From: Sinorhizobium medicae
Lineage (GTDB): Bacteria; Pseudomonadota; Alphaproteobacteria; Rhizobiales; Rhizobiaceae
Length of the DNA stretch: 64,000 nt
Direction of reading: 5' to 3'
NCBI RefSeq assembly: GCF_007827695.1
Contig: NZ_VITA01000017.1
Location: forward strand, 1-64,000
Part shown: positions 42,737 through 52,144 of the stretch, piece after piece
How the letters are laid out: every line of letters starts with the position of its first letter
Numbering within the stretch: the first letter of the stretch is position 1
Made by a program: the position numbers and the translations under genes
The notes under the pieces: model-generated
What the model saw: the letters and a program-made list of their open reading frames with translations, nothing else
What the model was told of the DNA's origin: nothing
Databases searched by the model: none

Positions 42737-44134
42737 TCAGATCTGCCAGTCTGCATCGAGCGCATAGGCTCTAATGTAATCGATCTTCATTTCTGACCCG
42801 TCGGCAAGCCCATCATTCGGCGTGCCGGCCATGCCGCCGACGGCAAGGTTGACGAGCATGTACATCGGGTCGTGCATATCGGCAGGGGTATCGGCGCGTG
42901 CAATCGCCGCATCGTCGAAATACCAGACGATTTCTTCCTCCGTCCAAAGCACACCATAGGTATGGAAGCCGCTTGCGTCGGCCACCTTCACCGCGTTTTC
43001 GATGCTGGCCCTCGAGCCCGTTTCGTTGGAATGCACCGTGGTAATCACGGTGTTGGAGTCCTGTCCGCGCATTTCCACCACATCGAGTTCCGGCGGCCAG
43101 GATCCGTCGGCGGGCAGCAGCCAGAAGGCAGGCCAAACGCCATGGTCGTCCGGCATGTCCGCACGCATTTCGAAATAACCGTAGGTCTGAGCGAAGGACG
43201 AGTGGGTCGTCAGCATGCCGGACGTGTAATCATAGCCGTTGATCTCGGCCTGGATCGCCTCCGATGCCGGGGCCGCCGTGATCGTCAGCACGCCGTTACT
43301 GACGGAAAACGGGTTGGCGGAAGCAGTCGGCGCGTAGCTCGGATTGATATACCATTGCTGCTCGCCATTGCTGGAAAGCGTCGCGCCCTTTTCCGGCGCC
43401 CACCAGTATTTCGCGTCCCAGACACCGCTTGTGCCGTTTCGCAGATCGAGCGTATTGAACTCGTCGGAAAAGGTTTCCGACAGGACGGAACGGTCGAGAC
43501 TGAGCCTGAATTGGCGCGCCTCCAGTTCGTCGGCCGTCGTGTTCGCAAAGACCAGGCTCTCACCATCGGTGAGGTGAAGCCGGAGATCCGCGCCTTCCTG
43601 CGCGACATTGGCCAGAACCTGCTCGAACGATGTGAAGCCGTAATCGTCGAGGCGGATAATGTCATCATAGTTGAAATCGGTGATCAGGTCGCTTCCGTTG
43701 CCCCGCGCGAACACGAAGGTGTCGGTGCCGCCAGCCCCGATCAAAACGTCGTTGCCGCCGCGGCCGTCGATCGTTTGGCTGCCCGAACCGCCTTTAATGA
43801 TGTTATCCGTCTCATTGCCGAAAGCGGAACGGCCGTTTCCAGTGACGGTAAGGTTCTCGAAATTCTCCGGAAGCGTATAGCTCATCCACGTGTTTATCGT
43901 GTCAACGCCCTCGCCGGCTGCCTCGAAGGCCCGGTTGATCGAGGAATAGAGATAATAGATATCGTCGCCTCGACCGCCGATCATCGTTACGTTCACGGAA
44001 CTGTCGCCCCAGATGGAATCATTGCCGGCGGTGCCATAAAGTGCTGGTCCTGACCCGGTGGCGGAAAACCACGCCGTCGAACTGCCGCTGTAATAAAGCG
44101 GCGTTCCAACCGCGTTCAGTATGGTTCTGCTCAT
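42737..44134 (-). CDS. exsH: Secreted endo-1,3-1,4-beta-glycanase ExsH (GH16)
   Basis: The 465-aa protein cleaves succinoglycan to low-molecular-weight forms outside the cell. The N-terminal 180 residues hold RTX-type Ca-binding repeats (GTAGNDSIWGD, IGGRGDDIYYL, DGRGGNDVLIGAGGTDTFVF); the C-terminal half is a GH16 domain (FSDEFNTLDLRNGTSGVWDA, GYFEMRADMPDDHGVWPAFW) with the catalytic ELDVVEM (Glu-x-Asp-x-x-Glu). There is no signal peptide, as expected for export by the PrsD-PrsE type I system that is known to secrete ExsH. It is convergent with a sugar-binding-protein gene and divergent from exsG, as in S. meliloti. Confidence 0.95.
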   Translation of the reverse strand: MSRTILNAVGTPLYYSGSSTAWFSATGSGPALYGTAGNDSIWGDSSVNVTMIGGRGDDIYYLYSSINRAFEAAGEGVDTINTWMSYTLPENFENLTVTGNGRSAFGNETDNIIKGGSGSQTIDGRGGNDVLIGAGGTDTFVFARGNGSDLITDFNYDDIIRLDDYGFTSFEQVLANVAQEGADLRLHLTDGESLVFANTTADELEARQFRLSLDRSVLSETFSDEFNTLDLRNGTSGVWDAKYWWAPEKGATLSSNGEQQWYINPSYAPTASANPFSVSNGVLTITAAPASEAIQAEINGYDYTSGMLTTHSSFAQTYGYFEMRADMPDDHGVWPAFWLLPADGSWPPELDVVEMRGQDSNTVITTVHSNETGSRASIENAVKVADASGFHTYGVLWTEEEIVWYFDDAAIARADTPADMHDPMYMLVNLAVGGMAGTPNDGLADGSEMKIDYIRAYALDADWQI

Positions 44135-44299
44135 CGAACTTTCTCCAGTTGATTGGTGGTTTTCCTCCGCTCACGATGCCTCCTCTCGTTTATTCTAGAG
44201 CGCCCTGTCGCGCATATAACCCCAAAGAGTTGGGGGGCCGTGCGGAACAAAGCCGCGATGGAGGCGTTTCTTGGAGTTGACGGCGGCCGCGGAGGGAAC

Positions 44300-47023
44300 A
44301 TGCACGGCGCAGAAATTCTACCTAAAGATGTGTTTGACGACGAAACAAGTTTACATGAGCCTGACTTTCGAGCCGTGCTCGACGCGTTGACGGTGGCCGT
44401 GTACGCCACCGACGCGGAGGGGGTCGTCACCTATTACAACGCAGCAGCCGCAGCCATCGCCGGACGCGATCCGGAACTGGGGAAGGATCGGTGGTGCGTC
44501 AGCTGGCAGCTGCGACGGCCGGACGGATCACCGCTTCCGCACGAACAGTGCCCAATGGCACGTGCACTGAAGGAAAGGCGGCCGATCAGGGGCGAAGAAC
44601 TGATCGCGGTTCGGCCGAACGGCGCCTCGGTTCCGCTTCTGCCCCACCCAACGCCGATGTTCGATGCCGCTGGCGCATTGACCGGAGCGGTCAATGTCCT
44701 CATCGATCTCAGCAACACAAAGGACATGGAGCGAAGCTCCCGTTACCTCGCCGCGATCGTCGAGTCATCGGACGATGCGATCGTCGCGAAGGACCTGAAC
44801 GGAATCATCACCAGCTGGAATCGTGGTGCCGAGCGGCTTTTCGGCTACACGGCCGAAGACGTTATCGGAAAATCGATCACCATCCTCATACCCCAGGACC
44901 GGCTGAGCGAGGAGCCCGGCATCCTCGAACGCATCCGTAGAGGGGATAAAGTCGACCATTTCGAGACGAAACGGCGTCGCAAGGACGGGAGTCTGATAGA
45001 CGTTTCGCTCACCGTTTCTCCCGTCAAAGATGCTACCGGCCGCATCGTCGGCGCTTCCAAGATCGCTCGCGACATCACCGAGACCAAACGCGCGGCAGAA
45101 GCATTGTCAGCGCGATTTCGCGAGCAGGCCGCCTTGTATCGCTTCACGGAAAGAGTGCAGCGTACCAAGCGGATCGAAGACGTCTTCGAGGCCTCGCTGG
45201 ACGCGATCCAGGGAGCGTTGAGCTGTGACCGCGCCTCCATTCTGCTGTTCGATCCCTCCGGGACCATCCGTTTTGTGGCTTCGCGGGGTCTTTCAGAGGC
45301 CTATCAGAGCGCTGTCGATGGACACTCGCCCTGGGCTTCGGGCGCAAACGAACCCGAACCGATCTTCGTCGAAAATGTAGATAACGCGGACATGTCGCGG
45401 GCGTTGAAGGAGGCCATTGCCCAGGAGGGTATCGGCGCTCTCGGCTTTGTCCCTCTGGTCCTGGACGGAAAGCTCATCGGCAAGTTCATGACCTATTACG
45501 ACGAGCCGCACCGGTTTGCGGAATCCGAAATCGGCGTAGCGGTGACCATCGCACGGCAACTCGGTTTCAGCCTTCAGCGCATGGAAACCGAAAATGCGCG
45601 CCGTCAGGCAGAGGAACGCTTGCGCCGCAACGAGGCGAACGAAAGAGCGCGCGCAGGCGAATTGGCCGCGATAATGGAAGCGGTCCCGGCTCTGATCTGG
45701 ATTGCGCGCACGCCTGATTGCCACGTCATCAGCGGAAACAAGAGCTCTTACGAAATGCTGCGGCTGCCGCATGACAGCAACCTGTCTCTGTCGGCTCCTT
45801 CGGGCGAGCGCCCCACCAACTTCCGCGTATTCTCCGGCGGACGCGCACTGTCACCCGATGAACTGCCGGTACAAAGGGCAGCACGCGGCGAGGAAGTGCG
45901 GAACTTCGAGGAGGAGGTGTGGTTTGAGGACGGAAGCTCCCGATATATTTTCGGAAACGCAACGCCGTTGCGTGACGCCGCAGGCGAAGTGATCGGCGCC
46001 GTCGCCGCCTCGGTCGACATAACCGAGCGCAGGCAGGCGGAAGAGGCACTTCAGGAAAGCGAACGGCGCCTGCAGCTGGCGCTGGATGCTGGACATATGG
46101 GCGCCTGGGAATGGAACCTTGGAACGGATGAGGTGATCTGGTCACCCGGGCTCGAGGCTCTGCACCGTCTCGAGCGTGGTAGCTTCGGAAGAACGCTTGC
46201 GGATTTCAAGCGCAACGTTCATCCGGACGATCTCCCCTTGATCGATCGCGAGATAGCCAAAGCCGTCGAGACCAAAGGAGACTACCACGTCGTCTACCGT
46301 GCGCGCCTGCTCGACGGGACCGTCCGCTGGATGGAAGCCTTCGCGCAATTTTCACCGAGCAACGGTCCATCGAGGCGATTGATCGGCGTCTGCATGGACA
46401 TCACGGAACGCAGGGAGGCCGAAGCGCAGCGCAATCTCTTGGTGGCCGAACTCAGCCACCGCGTGAAAAATACGCTTGCAATCGTCGGCTCGATTGCTCG
46501 ACAGACCTTCTCGACCAGTCCAGACGCGCGCACGGCGCACCGTTCGTTCGATGCGCGCATCAGGGCGCTTGCGCAAACACACACTCGCCTCGCCGAGGCG
46601 AGTTGGTCCGGCGTTTCCTTGCAGACCGTGCTGTACGACGAACTGGCCCCCTATCAGGATGACGGCAGGACCAATGTCAAGCTTCAAGGGCCGACAGCAA
46701 TGTTGCCGCCCAAGCATGCGCTCACCCTTGGCATGGCGGCGCATGAGCTTGCCACCAATGCCGCGAAACACGGGGCACTTTCCGTCAAGAGCGGCAAAGT
46801 GGATATCGAGTGGGTGGTTGACGTGGACACCGATCGGCTTCGGATCTGCTGGCGCGAGTCGGGCGGGCCGCCCGTTGTCACACCCGCGCACAATGGATTC
46901 GGTCGACTGCTGCTCGAGCGTGTCCTGGCTTCGGATCTTGGTGGCGAAGTGCACCTCGAATTCAAGCCGCAGGGGCTGGTTTGTACGATCGATGTTCCGT
47001 ATCCGCGCGGGGCTCCGGGATGA
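44300..47023 (+). CDS. exsG: PAS/GAF sensor histidine kinase ExsG (HWE type)
   Basis: The 907-aa cytosolic kinase has a PAS domain at about residues 15-135 (LTVAVYATDAEGVVTYYNAA), a PAS/PAC (VESSDDAIVAKDLNGIITSW, LFGYTAEDVIGKSITILIPQ), a GAF domain (FEASLDAIQGALSCDRASIL), two more PAS domains (IMEAVPALIWIARTPDCHVI; LQLALDAGHMGAWEWNLGTD), and an HWE/HisKA_2 kinase with phospho-acceptor His720 in ELSHRVKNTLAIVG, N-box AAHELATNAAKHGAL, and ICWRESGGP. There are no membrane segments. The start is the ATG at 44300 with GGAGGG 5 bp upstream. It overlaps exsF by 4 bp and is their cognate pair; the signal is unknown. Confidence 0.92.
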   Translation: MHGAEILPKDVFDDETSLHEPDFRAVLDALTVAVYATDAEGVVTYYNAAAAAIAGRDPELGKDRWCVSWQLRRPDGSPLPHEQCPMARALKERRPIRGEELIAVRPNGASVPLLPHPTPMFDAAGALTGAVNVLIDLSNTKDMERSSRYLAAIVESSDDAIVAKDLNGIITSWNRGAERLFGYTAEDVIGKSITILIPQDRLSEEPGILERIRRGDKVDHFETKRRRKDGSLIDVSLTVSPVKDATGRIVGASKIARDITETKRAAEALSARFREQAALYRFTERVQRTKRIEDVFEASLDAIQGALSCDRASILLFDPSGTIRFVASRGLSEAYQSAVDGHSPWASGANEPEPIFVENVDNADMSRALKEAIAQEGIGALGFVPLVLDGKLIGKFMTYYDEPHRFAESEIGVAVTIARQLGFSLQRMETENARRQAEERLRRNEANERARAGELAAIMEAVPALIWIARTPDCHVISGNKSSYEMLRLPHDSNLSLSAPSGERPTNFRVFSGGRALSPDELPVQRAARGEEVRNFEEEVWFEDGSSRYIFGNATPLRDAAGEVIGAVAASVDITERRQAEEALQESERRLQLALDAGHMGAWEWNLGTDEVIWSPGLEALHRLERGSFGRTLADFKRNVHPDDLPLIDREIAKAVETKGDYHVVYRARLLDGTVRWMEAFAQFSPSNGPSRRLIGVCMDITERREAEAQRNLLVAELSHRVKNTLAIVGSIARQTFSTSPDARTAHRSFDARIRALAQTHTRLAEASWSGVSLQTVLYDELAPYQDDGRTNVKLQGPTAMLPPKHALTLGMAAHELATNAAKHGALSVKSGKVDIEWVVDVDTDRLRICWRESGGPPVVTPAHNGFGRLLLERVLASDLGGEVHLEFKPQGLVCTIDVPYPRGAPG

Positions 47024-47385
47024 ATGCGGGCAACCGATGCCGGGTGCTCGTCGTCGAGGACGAGTTTCTTGTTGCGCTTCAGATCGAAGCCGATCTCCTC
47101 GCGGCCGGCTATGTGGTGGTCGGCCCCTTCACCAGCCTTGCCCAGTCTATCTCCGCCGCCCGCGCGCACCCCTTCGACATTGCGACCCTGGATCTCAATC
47201 TGCGTGGGGAGTTCGCCTATCCGCTTGTCGACGAACTCGTCGATCGCAAGGTGCCCGTTCTGCTGTTGACCGGCTATGCGGCGCACGATCTGCCGGAACG
47301 CTTTCGTGCATTGCCTCGTCTGGCAAAGCCTTTCGACGGCACGCAGCTCATCCGGAAGATAAGCGACATATACCCCGTCTCATGA
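47020..47385 (+). CDS. exsF: Single-domain response regulator ExsF
   Basis: The 121-aa protein is only a receiver domain: RCRVLVVEDEFLVALQIEAD with acidic residues near 12-14, phospho-acceptor Asp in DIATLDLNLRGEFAY (about residue 57), LLLTGYAAHDLPERFRALPR with Thr, and AKPFDGTQLIRKISDIYPV with Lys. No DNA-binding output domain is present, so it must act by protein contact or pass on the phosphate, as is usual for partners of HWE kinases. Its start overlaps the exsG stop (ATGA). A hairpin at 47385-47418 ends the operon. Confidence 0.93.
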   Translation: MNAGNRCRVLVVEDEFLVALQIEADLLAAGYVVVGPFTSLAQSISAARAHPFDIATLDLNLRGEFAYPLVDELVDRKVPVLLLTGYAAHDLPERFRALPRLAKPFDGTQLIRKISDIYPVS

Positions 47386-47418
47386 CGCCCCGGCCGGCGC
47401 GTTGGCCGGCCAGGGCGT
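47385..47418. terminator. Hairpin ending exsG-exsF
   Basis: ACGCCC pairs with GGGCGT, and inside, after one mismatch, GGCCGGC pairs with GCCGGCC around a short loop. It follows directly on the exsF stop codon and lies before the convergent HTH gene, so it can serve both. No T-run is present. Confidence 0.65.
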
Positions 47419-47443
47419 GATCATTAATCACCCGCCGCGAAGT

Positions 47444-47695
47444 TCACATTTCGGTGGGCAGGAAATGGGAAACCGGCACCTGCAGGGCGCCGGCGATGCG
47501 CTTGAGCTTCGCTGGACTGAAGTCTGTGCCGTTCTCGATGTCGTTGATTTCGACGACGGCGAGGCCGCAGGTGACGGCGAGATCCTCGATGCTGTAGCCG
47601 ACCGCTTCACGCGCGGCCTTGACGCGAGCGGCGATGTCGCCGTTCGGGACAAGCGCAGCTTCCTTGTGGGCAATATTGGAGTGTGAAATAGACAT
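47444..47695 (-). CDS. Small XRE-type helix-turn-helix regulator
   Basis: The 83-aa protein is a single Cro/C1-type HTH: IAARVKAAREAVGYSIEDLA, VTCGLAVVEINDIENGTDFS, PAKLKRIAGALQVPVSHFLP. The start at 47695 has AAGGAG 7 bp upstream; the longer ORF lacks one. It has no ligand or oligomerisation domain. Its place between exsF and exsE suggests a regulator of exs genes, but direct evidence is lacking. Confidence 0.85.
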   Translation of the reverse strand: MSISHSNIAHKEAALVPNGDIAARVKAAREAVGYSIEDLAVTCGLAVVEINDIENGTDFSPAKLKRIAGALQVPVSHFLPTEM

Positions 47696-48510
47696 AAATG
47701 TCTCCTTCTCTTGGCATGAAAATTCTTGCGAATTTTGCTGTTGAGTACGGGTCGACAAGCGTCGCTGCATGGTTCCTGCACCGAAATTGGTTCAAGGAGA
47801 ACATGCAGCAGATTAAAGTGCTGCAACGACCTTCTGCGTCTGAAGACGCGGCGCTGCAGGACGACGGTAACGTTTTATGTCATCGCTGTAACATGGACAA
47901 GCCGAAATCGAGCTTGTACACCGCCGGCGCCAGCGAGGGCCTGGAAGGCTTCCCAGAATTCTCCGGTTGCAAAGAAGTGATTCGGCGCGCAGGCGGCGAA
48001 GCGTGACCGGCCGCCGGTTGCGCGGATGTCAGAGGCCGGGCGAATAACGCTGGGAACCTGAATATCACAAAAGTTTACTGGAATAGATAAGCCGCCCCTA
48101 CTTGTCCCCCAATGCCGCCGCACCGCATGAAATCGCAAATACAATCAATGGGTCGCGTGCCGCGCAACCCGGGCGGCAATTACCGCATCCCGCCGTGAGT
48201 ACGCCTTGTGTCAGCCGCCGCGGCCCAAAATCCGGTTTTCAGCAGGCGTTATTGTCCATACATTCAGTATATGTTGATTTCTAATTTAGCTTTATTTCAG
48301 CACTTTTGGATTTCGAGCGGCGTGTTTGCTTTCAGACCGGGCATTGCCCCGTGGCGCCTGCCCTCACCGGCAGATTGTTCCAGCCGCAGAGTCAGCCTCG
48401 AAAATATGAAGGCCGCCTCGTCTGTTCCTGCAGCGTGCAGGGGCAAGCGCCAGATATACCGACCTGACTGATTTGGCATGCGGTGCATGCCGAGATGGAG
48501 GAAACTGGAC
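47696..48510. other. Large gap between the HTH gene and exsE
   Basis: Most of this 815-bp stretch is without a clear gene. One small ORF (47803-48006) with a good ribosome site is listed separately with low confidence. Around 48240-48300 the sequence turns AT-rich and could hold the exsE promoter. No repeat or RNA gene was recognised. Confidence 0.5.
47803..48006 (+). CDS. Possible small hypothetical protein
   Basis: The frame codes for 67 residues beginning MQQIKVLQRPSASEDAALQD and containing CHRCNMDKPKSSLY, a Cys-x2-Cys pair that might bind metal. AAGGAG lies 6 bp before the ATG. It has no signal peptide. No homologue is recognised; the case rests on the ribosome site and the Cys pair only. 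Confidence 0.3.
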   Translation: MQQIKVLQRPSASEDAALQDDGNVLCHRCNMDKPKSSLYTAGASEGLEGFPEFSGCKEVIRRAGGEA

Positions 48511-50331
48511 ATGAAAAACCAGACCGGCAAAAGGAAGAAGGATCGAACGCCCGCCGCACCACCGGAAGTCAGCAATATCTGGCAGCAGTTCGAGATGATG
48601 CGCCACGCCTTCGCCGCCTCGCCGGTACTGAAGCCCATCCTGTGGCTGACCACCGGGAGCTTCGCCGTCATCGTCGCCACCGCGATCGGGCAGGTCGTTC
48701 TGAACCGCTGGTACCGGCCCTTCTTCGATGCGATTGAACGGCGGGACATCAACAGTTTCTTTTATCAGCTCATGTTGTTCGTCGCGATCGCCGGCGTCCT
48801 CCTGGTCTTCAACGTCGGTCAGCAGTGGCTCAATCAGATGGTGCGCTTGAAGCTGCGCGAGGGACTGACACTGGATCTGATCAACGAATGGATGCGGCCT
48901 CGACGCGCCTTTCGACTTGCAAATGCCGGCACGATCGGAGTGAACCCGGATCAGCGGATGCAGGAGGATGCGGGGCATCTCGCAGATCTTACGACCGGGC
49001 TCGGTTTCGGCCTCGTGCAATCCTCGATCATGCTCATATCTTTCGTCGGCGTCCTATGGTCCCTCTCAGCCGGTTTTGCCTTCGATATCGGCGGACAGAA
49101 GCTCGAAATTCCTGGTTATATGGTGTGGGCGGCAATTCTCTATGCCGGTTCGGCATCGTGGTTGAGCTGGCTGGTCGGACGCCGAATGATCGTCTTGAAC
49201 GGCGAGCGCTACGCCCGTGAGGCCGACCTGCGCTTTTCCATGATGCATGCCAACGAGCATATAGACGGCATATCGCTTGCGGGCGGAGAGGCCGGCGAAC
49301 GCCGGCGCCTGCAACTCGATCTTGCTTCGGTCCTCGTCGCCACACGCAACATATTCCGCGCCGAGATCAATCTTGCCTGGGTCCAGGACGGCTACGGCTG
49401 GGTCACGGTCGTCGCCCCCATCCTCGTTGCCGCGCCCGTCTATTTCGCGGGAAACATCAGTTTCGGCGGCCTGATGATGGCGGTTGGCGCCTTCAACCAG
49501 GTGCATTCGTCGCTCAAATGGTTCGTGGCCAATGTCAGCGCGATCACCGACTGGCGGGCGACGCTGCTGCGCGTCGCGGCCTTCCGTCGCGCCCTGGTCG
49601 CGGCGGATACCCTGCATGGCGACGAGAAACGCATCGAATTCGTCGAGAACGACAGGGATGTGATGACGCTTGATAATCTGGAGGTCGTCTCCCCCTCGGG
49701 CAGAACCAGTTTGGCCGAGTCCCGGATCGAAATTGCCCCCGGCCAGAGGGTTAACATCATCGGTGATCCACATGCCGGGAAGACGCTGCTTTTCCGGGCC
49801 GTGGCGGGGCTATGGCCCTGGGGAAGCGGCCGCGTGGGAATGCCGGCGGGCGAGGCCGTGGCCTTCATTCCACGCGCACCCTATTTCCCCCGTGGCCGGC
49901 TCAGGGATGCGCTTGCCTATCCGCACGCTGACGAATTTGCGGATTCAGTCCTCGTGAGCGCACTTTCAAAGGTCGGTCTCGACCATCTGGCAACCTCGCT
50001 GAACAGAGAGGCACGTTGGGAGCGCGAACTCGGCGAAGATGATCAGCGCCTCCTGGCATTTGCCCGGCTGCTGGTGCAAAAGCCCCGCTGGGTGGTCATC
50101 GACGAGGCGCTCGAGAGCATGGACAGCGATGCGCTGAAACGCGCGCTTTCGATTTTCGAGGTCGACCTGCGGGAGACCGCGGTCATCAAGATCGGCCGCA
50201 CGCCGCGGAATGGCGGGTTGTTTTCCCGCGTGATTCGTATCGTTAAGGACGCGGATGCCCCAGCCCTCAAACCGGTGCGCCTGGGGGGCGGGGTCGCCGA
50301 ATTGGAGTTGGCGGCGCGCAGCGCGCCTTGA
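48511..50331 (+). CDS. exsE: ABC transporter with SbmA/BacA-like membrane domain, ExsE
   Basis: The 606-aa half-transporter has a membrane domain of the ABC_membrane_2 (SbmA/BacA-like and peroxisomal ABCD) type: WLTTGSFAVIVATAIGQVVL, NRWYRPFFDAIERRDINSFF, MVRLKLREGLTLDLINEWMR, and ADLRFSMMHANEHIDGISLA, with EAxxER-like GGEAGERRRLQ. The ATPase part has Walker A GDPHAGKTLLF and Walker B PRWVVIDEALESMDSDAL; the signature is degenerate (LGEDDQRLLAFARLL in place of LSGGQ). The start at 48511 has GGAGG 9 bp upstream; two earlier ATGs are in frame. It probably carries long-chain lipids or peptides. A link to succinoglycan is by location only. Confidence 0.9.
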   Translation: MKNQTGKRKKDRTPAAPPEVSNIWQQFEMMRHAFAASPVLKPILWLTTGSFAVIVATAIGQVVLNRWYRPFFDAIERRDINSFFYQLMLFVAIAGVLLVFNVGQQWLNQMVRLKLREGLTLDLINEWMRPRRAFRLANAGTIGVNPDQRMQEDAGHLADLTTGLGFGLVQSSIMLISFVGVLWSLSAGFAFDIGGQKLEIPGYMVWAAILYAGSASWLSWLVGRRMIVLNGERYAREADLRFSMMHANEHIDGISLAGGEAGERRRLQLDLASVLVATRNIFRAEINLAWVQDGYGWVTVVAPILVAAPVYFAGNISFGGLMMAVGAFNQVHSSLKWFVANVSAITDWRATLLRVAAFRRALVAADTLHGDEKRIEFVENDRDVMTLDNLEVVSPSGRTSLAESRIEIAPGQRVNIIGDPHAGKTLLFRAVAGLWPWGSGRVGMPAGEAVAFIPRAPYFPRGRLRDALAYPHADEFADSVLVSALSKVGLDHLATSLNREARWERELGEDDQRLLAFARLLVQKPRWVVIDEALESMDSDALKRALSIFEVDLRETAVIKIGRTPRNGGLFSRVIRIVKDADAPALKPVRLGGGVAELELAARSAP

Positions 50332-50343
50332 GGTCTGCGAGTA

Positions 50344-51081
50344 TCAAACGCCCCGCTTATTGCCCCAAATGAGGACATGCAGCTGCGGCAGCACCCGCGC
50401 CTCGAACCATCGGTCCTCAATTGTCGCGTCGACCAGCCAACGCATCCGCTCCATCACACCCTCGAGATCGATCGGCGCATCCTTGTTGTCGGAGGGTGGC
50501 GGCGTATGGTTGCCAGGCTGCAGATAGACGGGCAGATGCGGGTGGCGCGCGGCTGCAGCCCTTGCATAGACATAATCCGCCTCGTCGAAAACCACGAACT
50601 TCAACACGGTCTGCGGCTTGCCTGCAGCCATTCGCAGGCAGACGTCGAAGGCCTGCCAATCCGTCTCCATCCCGCTCGAGGGCGGTTTTGGACTGAGTAC
50701 CAGCACATCGAGTTCGGCGAACCACTCCCGGGCGATCGAGCCCTGCGTCTCCAGCGCGAACCGGTAGCCGTTCCGGTGCCCGCGGCCGATCAGATCGCCG
50801 AACGGCTGTATAGCCGGATTTCCGCCCGACAGCGAAACCATCACCGCCTCGCCCCGGGACAGCCGAACGATTTCCTGCCAGACCGCCTCCGTCGACATCG
50901 CGTGCCATTCATGCCGGTAACTGCTCTCGACGGCATGCAGGCTGTCGCACCAGGAACAGCGGTAATCGCAGCCGCCGCTCCTGACGAATACCGTCGGGAG
51001 GCCTATCAGCACTCCCTCGCCCTGGATCGTCGGTCCGAATATCTCGCTCACGCGGATCTCGTCGGATCGGACGTTCGTCAT
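50344..51081 (-). CDS. queE: 7-carboxy-7-deazaguanine synthase QueE (ExsD)
   Basis: The 245-aa radical-SAM enzyme turns 6-carboxytetrahydropterin into 7-carboxy-7-deazaguanine in queuosine synthesis. It has [20 protein letters not shown], the SAM cluster motif [13 protein letters not shown] (Cys-x3-Cys-x2-Cys), [17 protein letters not shown], and [14 protein letters not shown]. The true start overlaps the queD stop (ATGA at 51081-51078); the longer ORF enters queD. It is the last gene of the queC-queD-queE operon; in S. meliloti it bears the older name exsD. Confidence 0.93.
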   Translation of the reverse strand: MTNVRSDEIRVSEIFGPTIQGEGVLIGLPTVFVRSGGCDYRCSWCDSLHAVESSYRHEWHAMSTEAVWQEIVRLSRGEAVMVSLSGGNPAIQPFGDLIGRGHRNGYRFALETQGSIAREWFAELDVLVLSPKPPSSGMETDWQAFDVCLRMAAGKPQTVLKFVVFDEADYVYARAAAARHPHLPVYLQPGNHTPPPSDNKDAPIDLEGVMERMRWLVDATIEDRWFEARVLPQLHVLIWGNKRGV

Positions 51082-51434
51082 GGCCGGTATTCCGCCCAGG
51101 TCTTTGCCGTCTCGCTGACGCGAACGGCCGTTGTTTCGAAAAGACGAGCCTTGCACCATTCGTAGAAATGCCGTGCCAGACATTCCGCCGTCACCCGGTC
51201 GTGCCCGAGCACGTCGTTCAGGTGGCGGTGGTCAAAGGCCTCATCGATATACGTCTTCAGAGGCGCAAGCTCGTGATAGTCGCGCACGAAACCATGCTCG
51301 TTCAACGTTTCGCCCGAAAGCTCGACCTCGACGATGTAGTTGTGCCCGTGCAGCCGCGCGCATTGATGCTCGGGAGGCAGGTTCTTCAACTGATGCGAGG
51401 CGGAGAAATGGAATTCCTTGGTGATGCGGAACAT
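51078..51434 (-). CDS. queD: 6-carboxy-5,6,7,8-tetrahydropterin synthase QueD (ExsC)
   Basis: The 118-aa protein is of the PTPS/QueD family: FHFSASHQL with the first zinc-binding His, [17 protein letters not shown] with catalytic Cys and the HxH zinc pair, [23 protein letters not shown] with the Asp-His of the active site, and [16 protein letters not shown]. It makes carboxytetrahydropterin from dihydroneopterin triphosphate for QueE. Its start overlaps the queC stop by one base (TAATG) and its end overlaps queE by 4 bp. The older S. meliloti name is exsC. Confidence 0.95.
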   Translation of the reverse strand: MFRITKEFHFSASHQLKNLPPEHQCARLHGHNYIVEVELSGETLNEHGFVRDYHELAPLKTYIDEAFDHRHLNDVLGHDRVTAECLARHFYEWCKARLFETTAVRVSETAKTWAEYRP

Positions 51435-52144
51435 TATTCCACCTCCTCCGCTACGAAGGATCCGGTCACGGTGACCCAGAAATCGGCATCGTCATACGCC
51501 GTCGGATCGGCGACATCGGCCAGGTGAAAGGCTTCCCGACGCTCGACGCAGGTGCCGCAACGCCCGCAATGGCGGGCACCGCCCTTGTAGCAGGACCATG
51601 TCTCTGCAAAGGGCGTGCCGTACCTGGATCCGTCGGCGACGATCTCCGCCTTCGCCACGTTCACATAGGGCGCATAGAGCCCCACATCCGCATATCCATC
51701 GAGCGCATGGTTCTGCATCGCCTGGAAAGCATCGATGAAACCCGGCCGGCAGTCGGGATAGATGAAATGGTCGCCGCCATGCACGGCGGTCGCGACCGCA
51801 TCGGCCTTGCGGGCTGCGGCGACCCCGAAGGCAATGGCGAGCATGATGGCGTTGCGGTTCGGCACCACCGTGGTCTTCATCGTCTCTTCGGCATAGTGGC
51901 CGTCCGGCACGTCCACCTCGTCGGTGAGCGCGGAACCGGTGAGATGGCGGCCGATCTCCCTTATGTCGATGATCTGGTGCGGAACGCCGAGGCGTCGGGC
52001 GCAAACGGCGGCGAAATCCAGTTCCTTGCGGTGCCGCTGACCGTAGTCGAACGACAGGAGGCAGACGAGTTCCTGTTCAGCCGCGACCTTGTGCGCGAGC
52101 GAAACGGAATCCAATCCGCCGGAGCAGATTACGATTGTCTTCAT
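51434..52144 (-). CDS. queC: 7-cyano-7-deazaguanine synthase QueC (ExsB)
   Basis: The 236-aa enzyme converts carboxydeazaguanine to preQ0 with ATP and ammonia. It has the PP-loop SGGLDSVSLA at residues 8-17, SFDYGQRHRKELDFA, VVPNRNAIMLAIAFGVA, and the zinc site formed by WSCYKGGARHCGRCGTCVER. It is the first gene of queC-queD-queE. S. meliloti exsB was first reported as an influence on succinoglycan amount, but the sequence is clearly that of QueC. No preQ1 riboswitch could be recognised in the 220 bp upstream. Confidence 0.95.
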   Translation of the reverse strand: MKTIVICSGGLDSVSLAHKVAAEQELVCLLSFDYGQRHRKELDFAAVCARRLGVPHQIIDIREIGRHLTGSALTDEVDVPDGHYAEETMKTTVVPNRNAIMLAIAFGVAAARKADAVATAVHGGDHFIYPDCRPGFIDAFQAMQNHALDGYADVGLYAPYVNVAKAEIVADGSRYGTPFAETWSCYKGGARHCGRCGTCVERREAFHLADVADPTAYDDADFWVTVTGSFVAEEVE

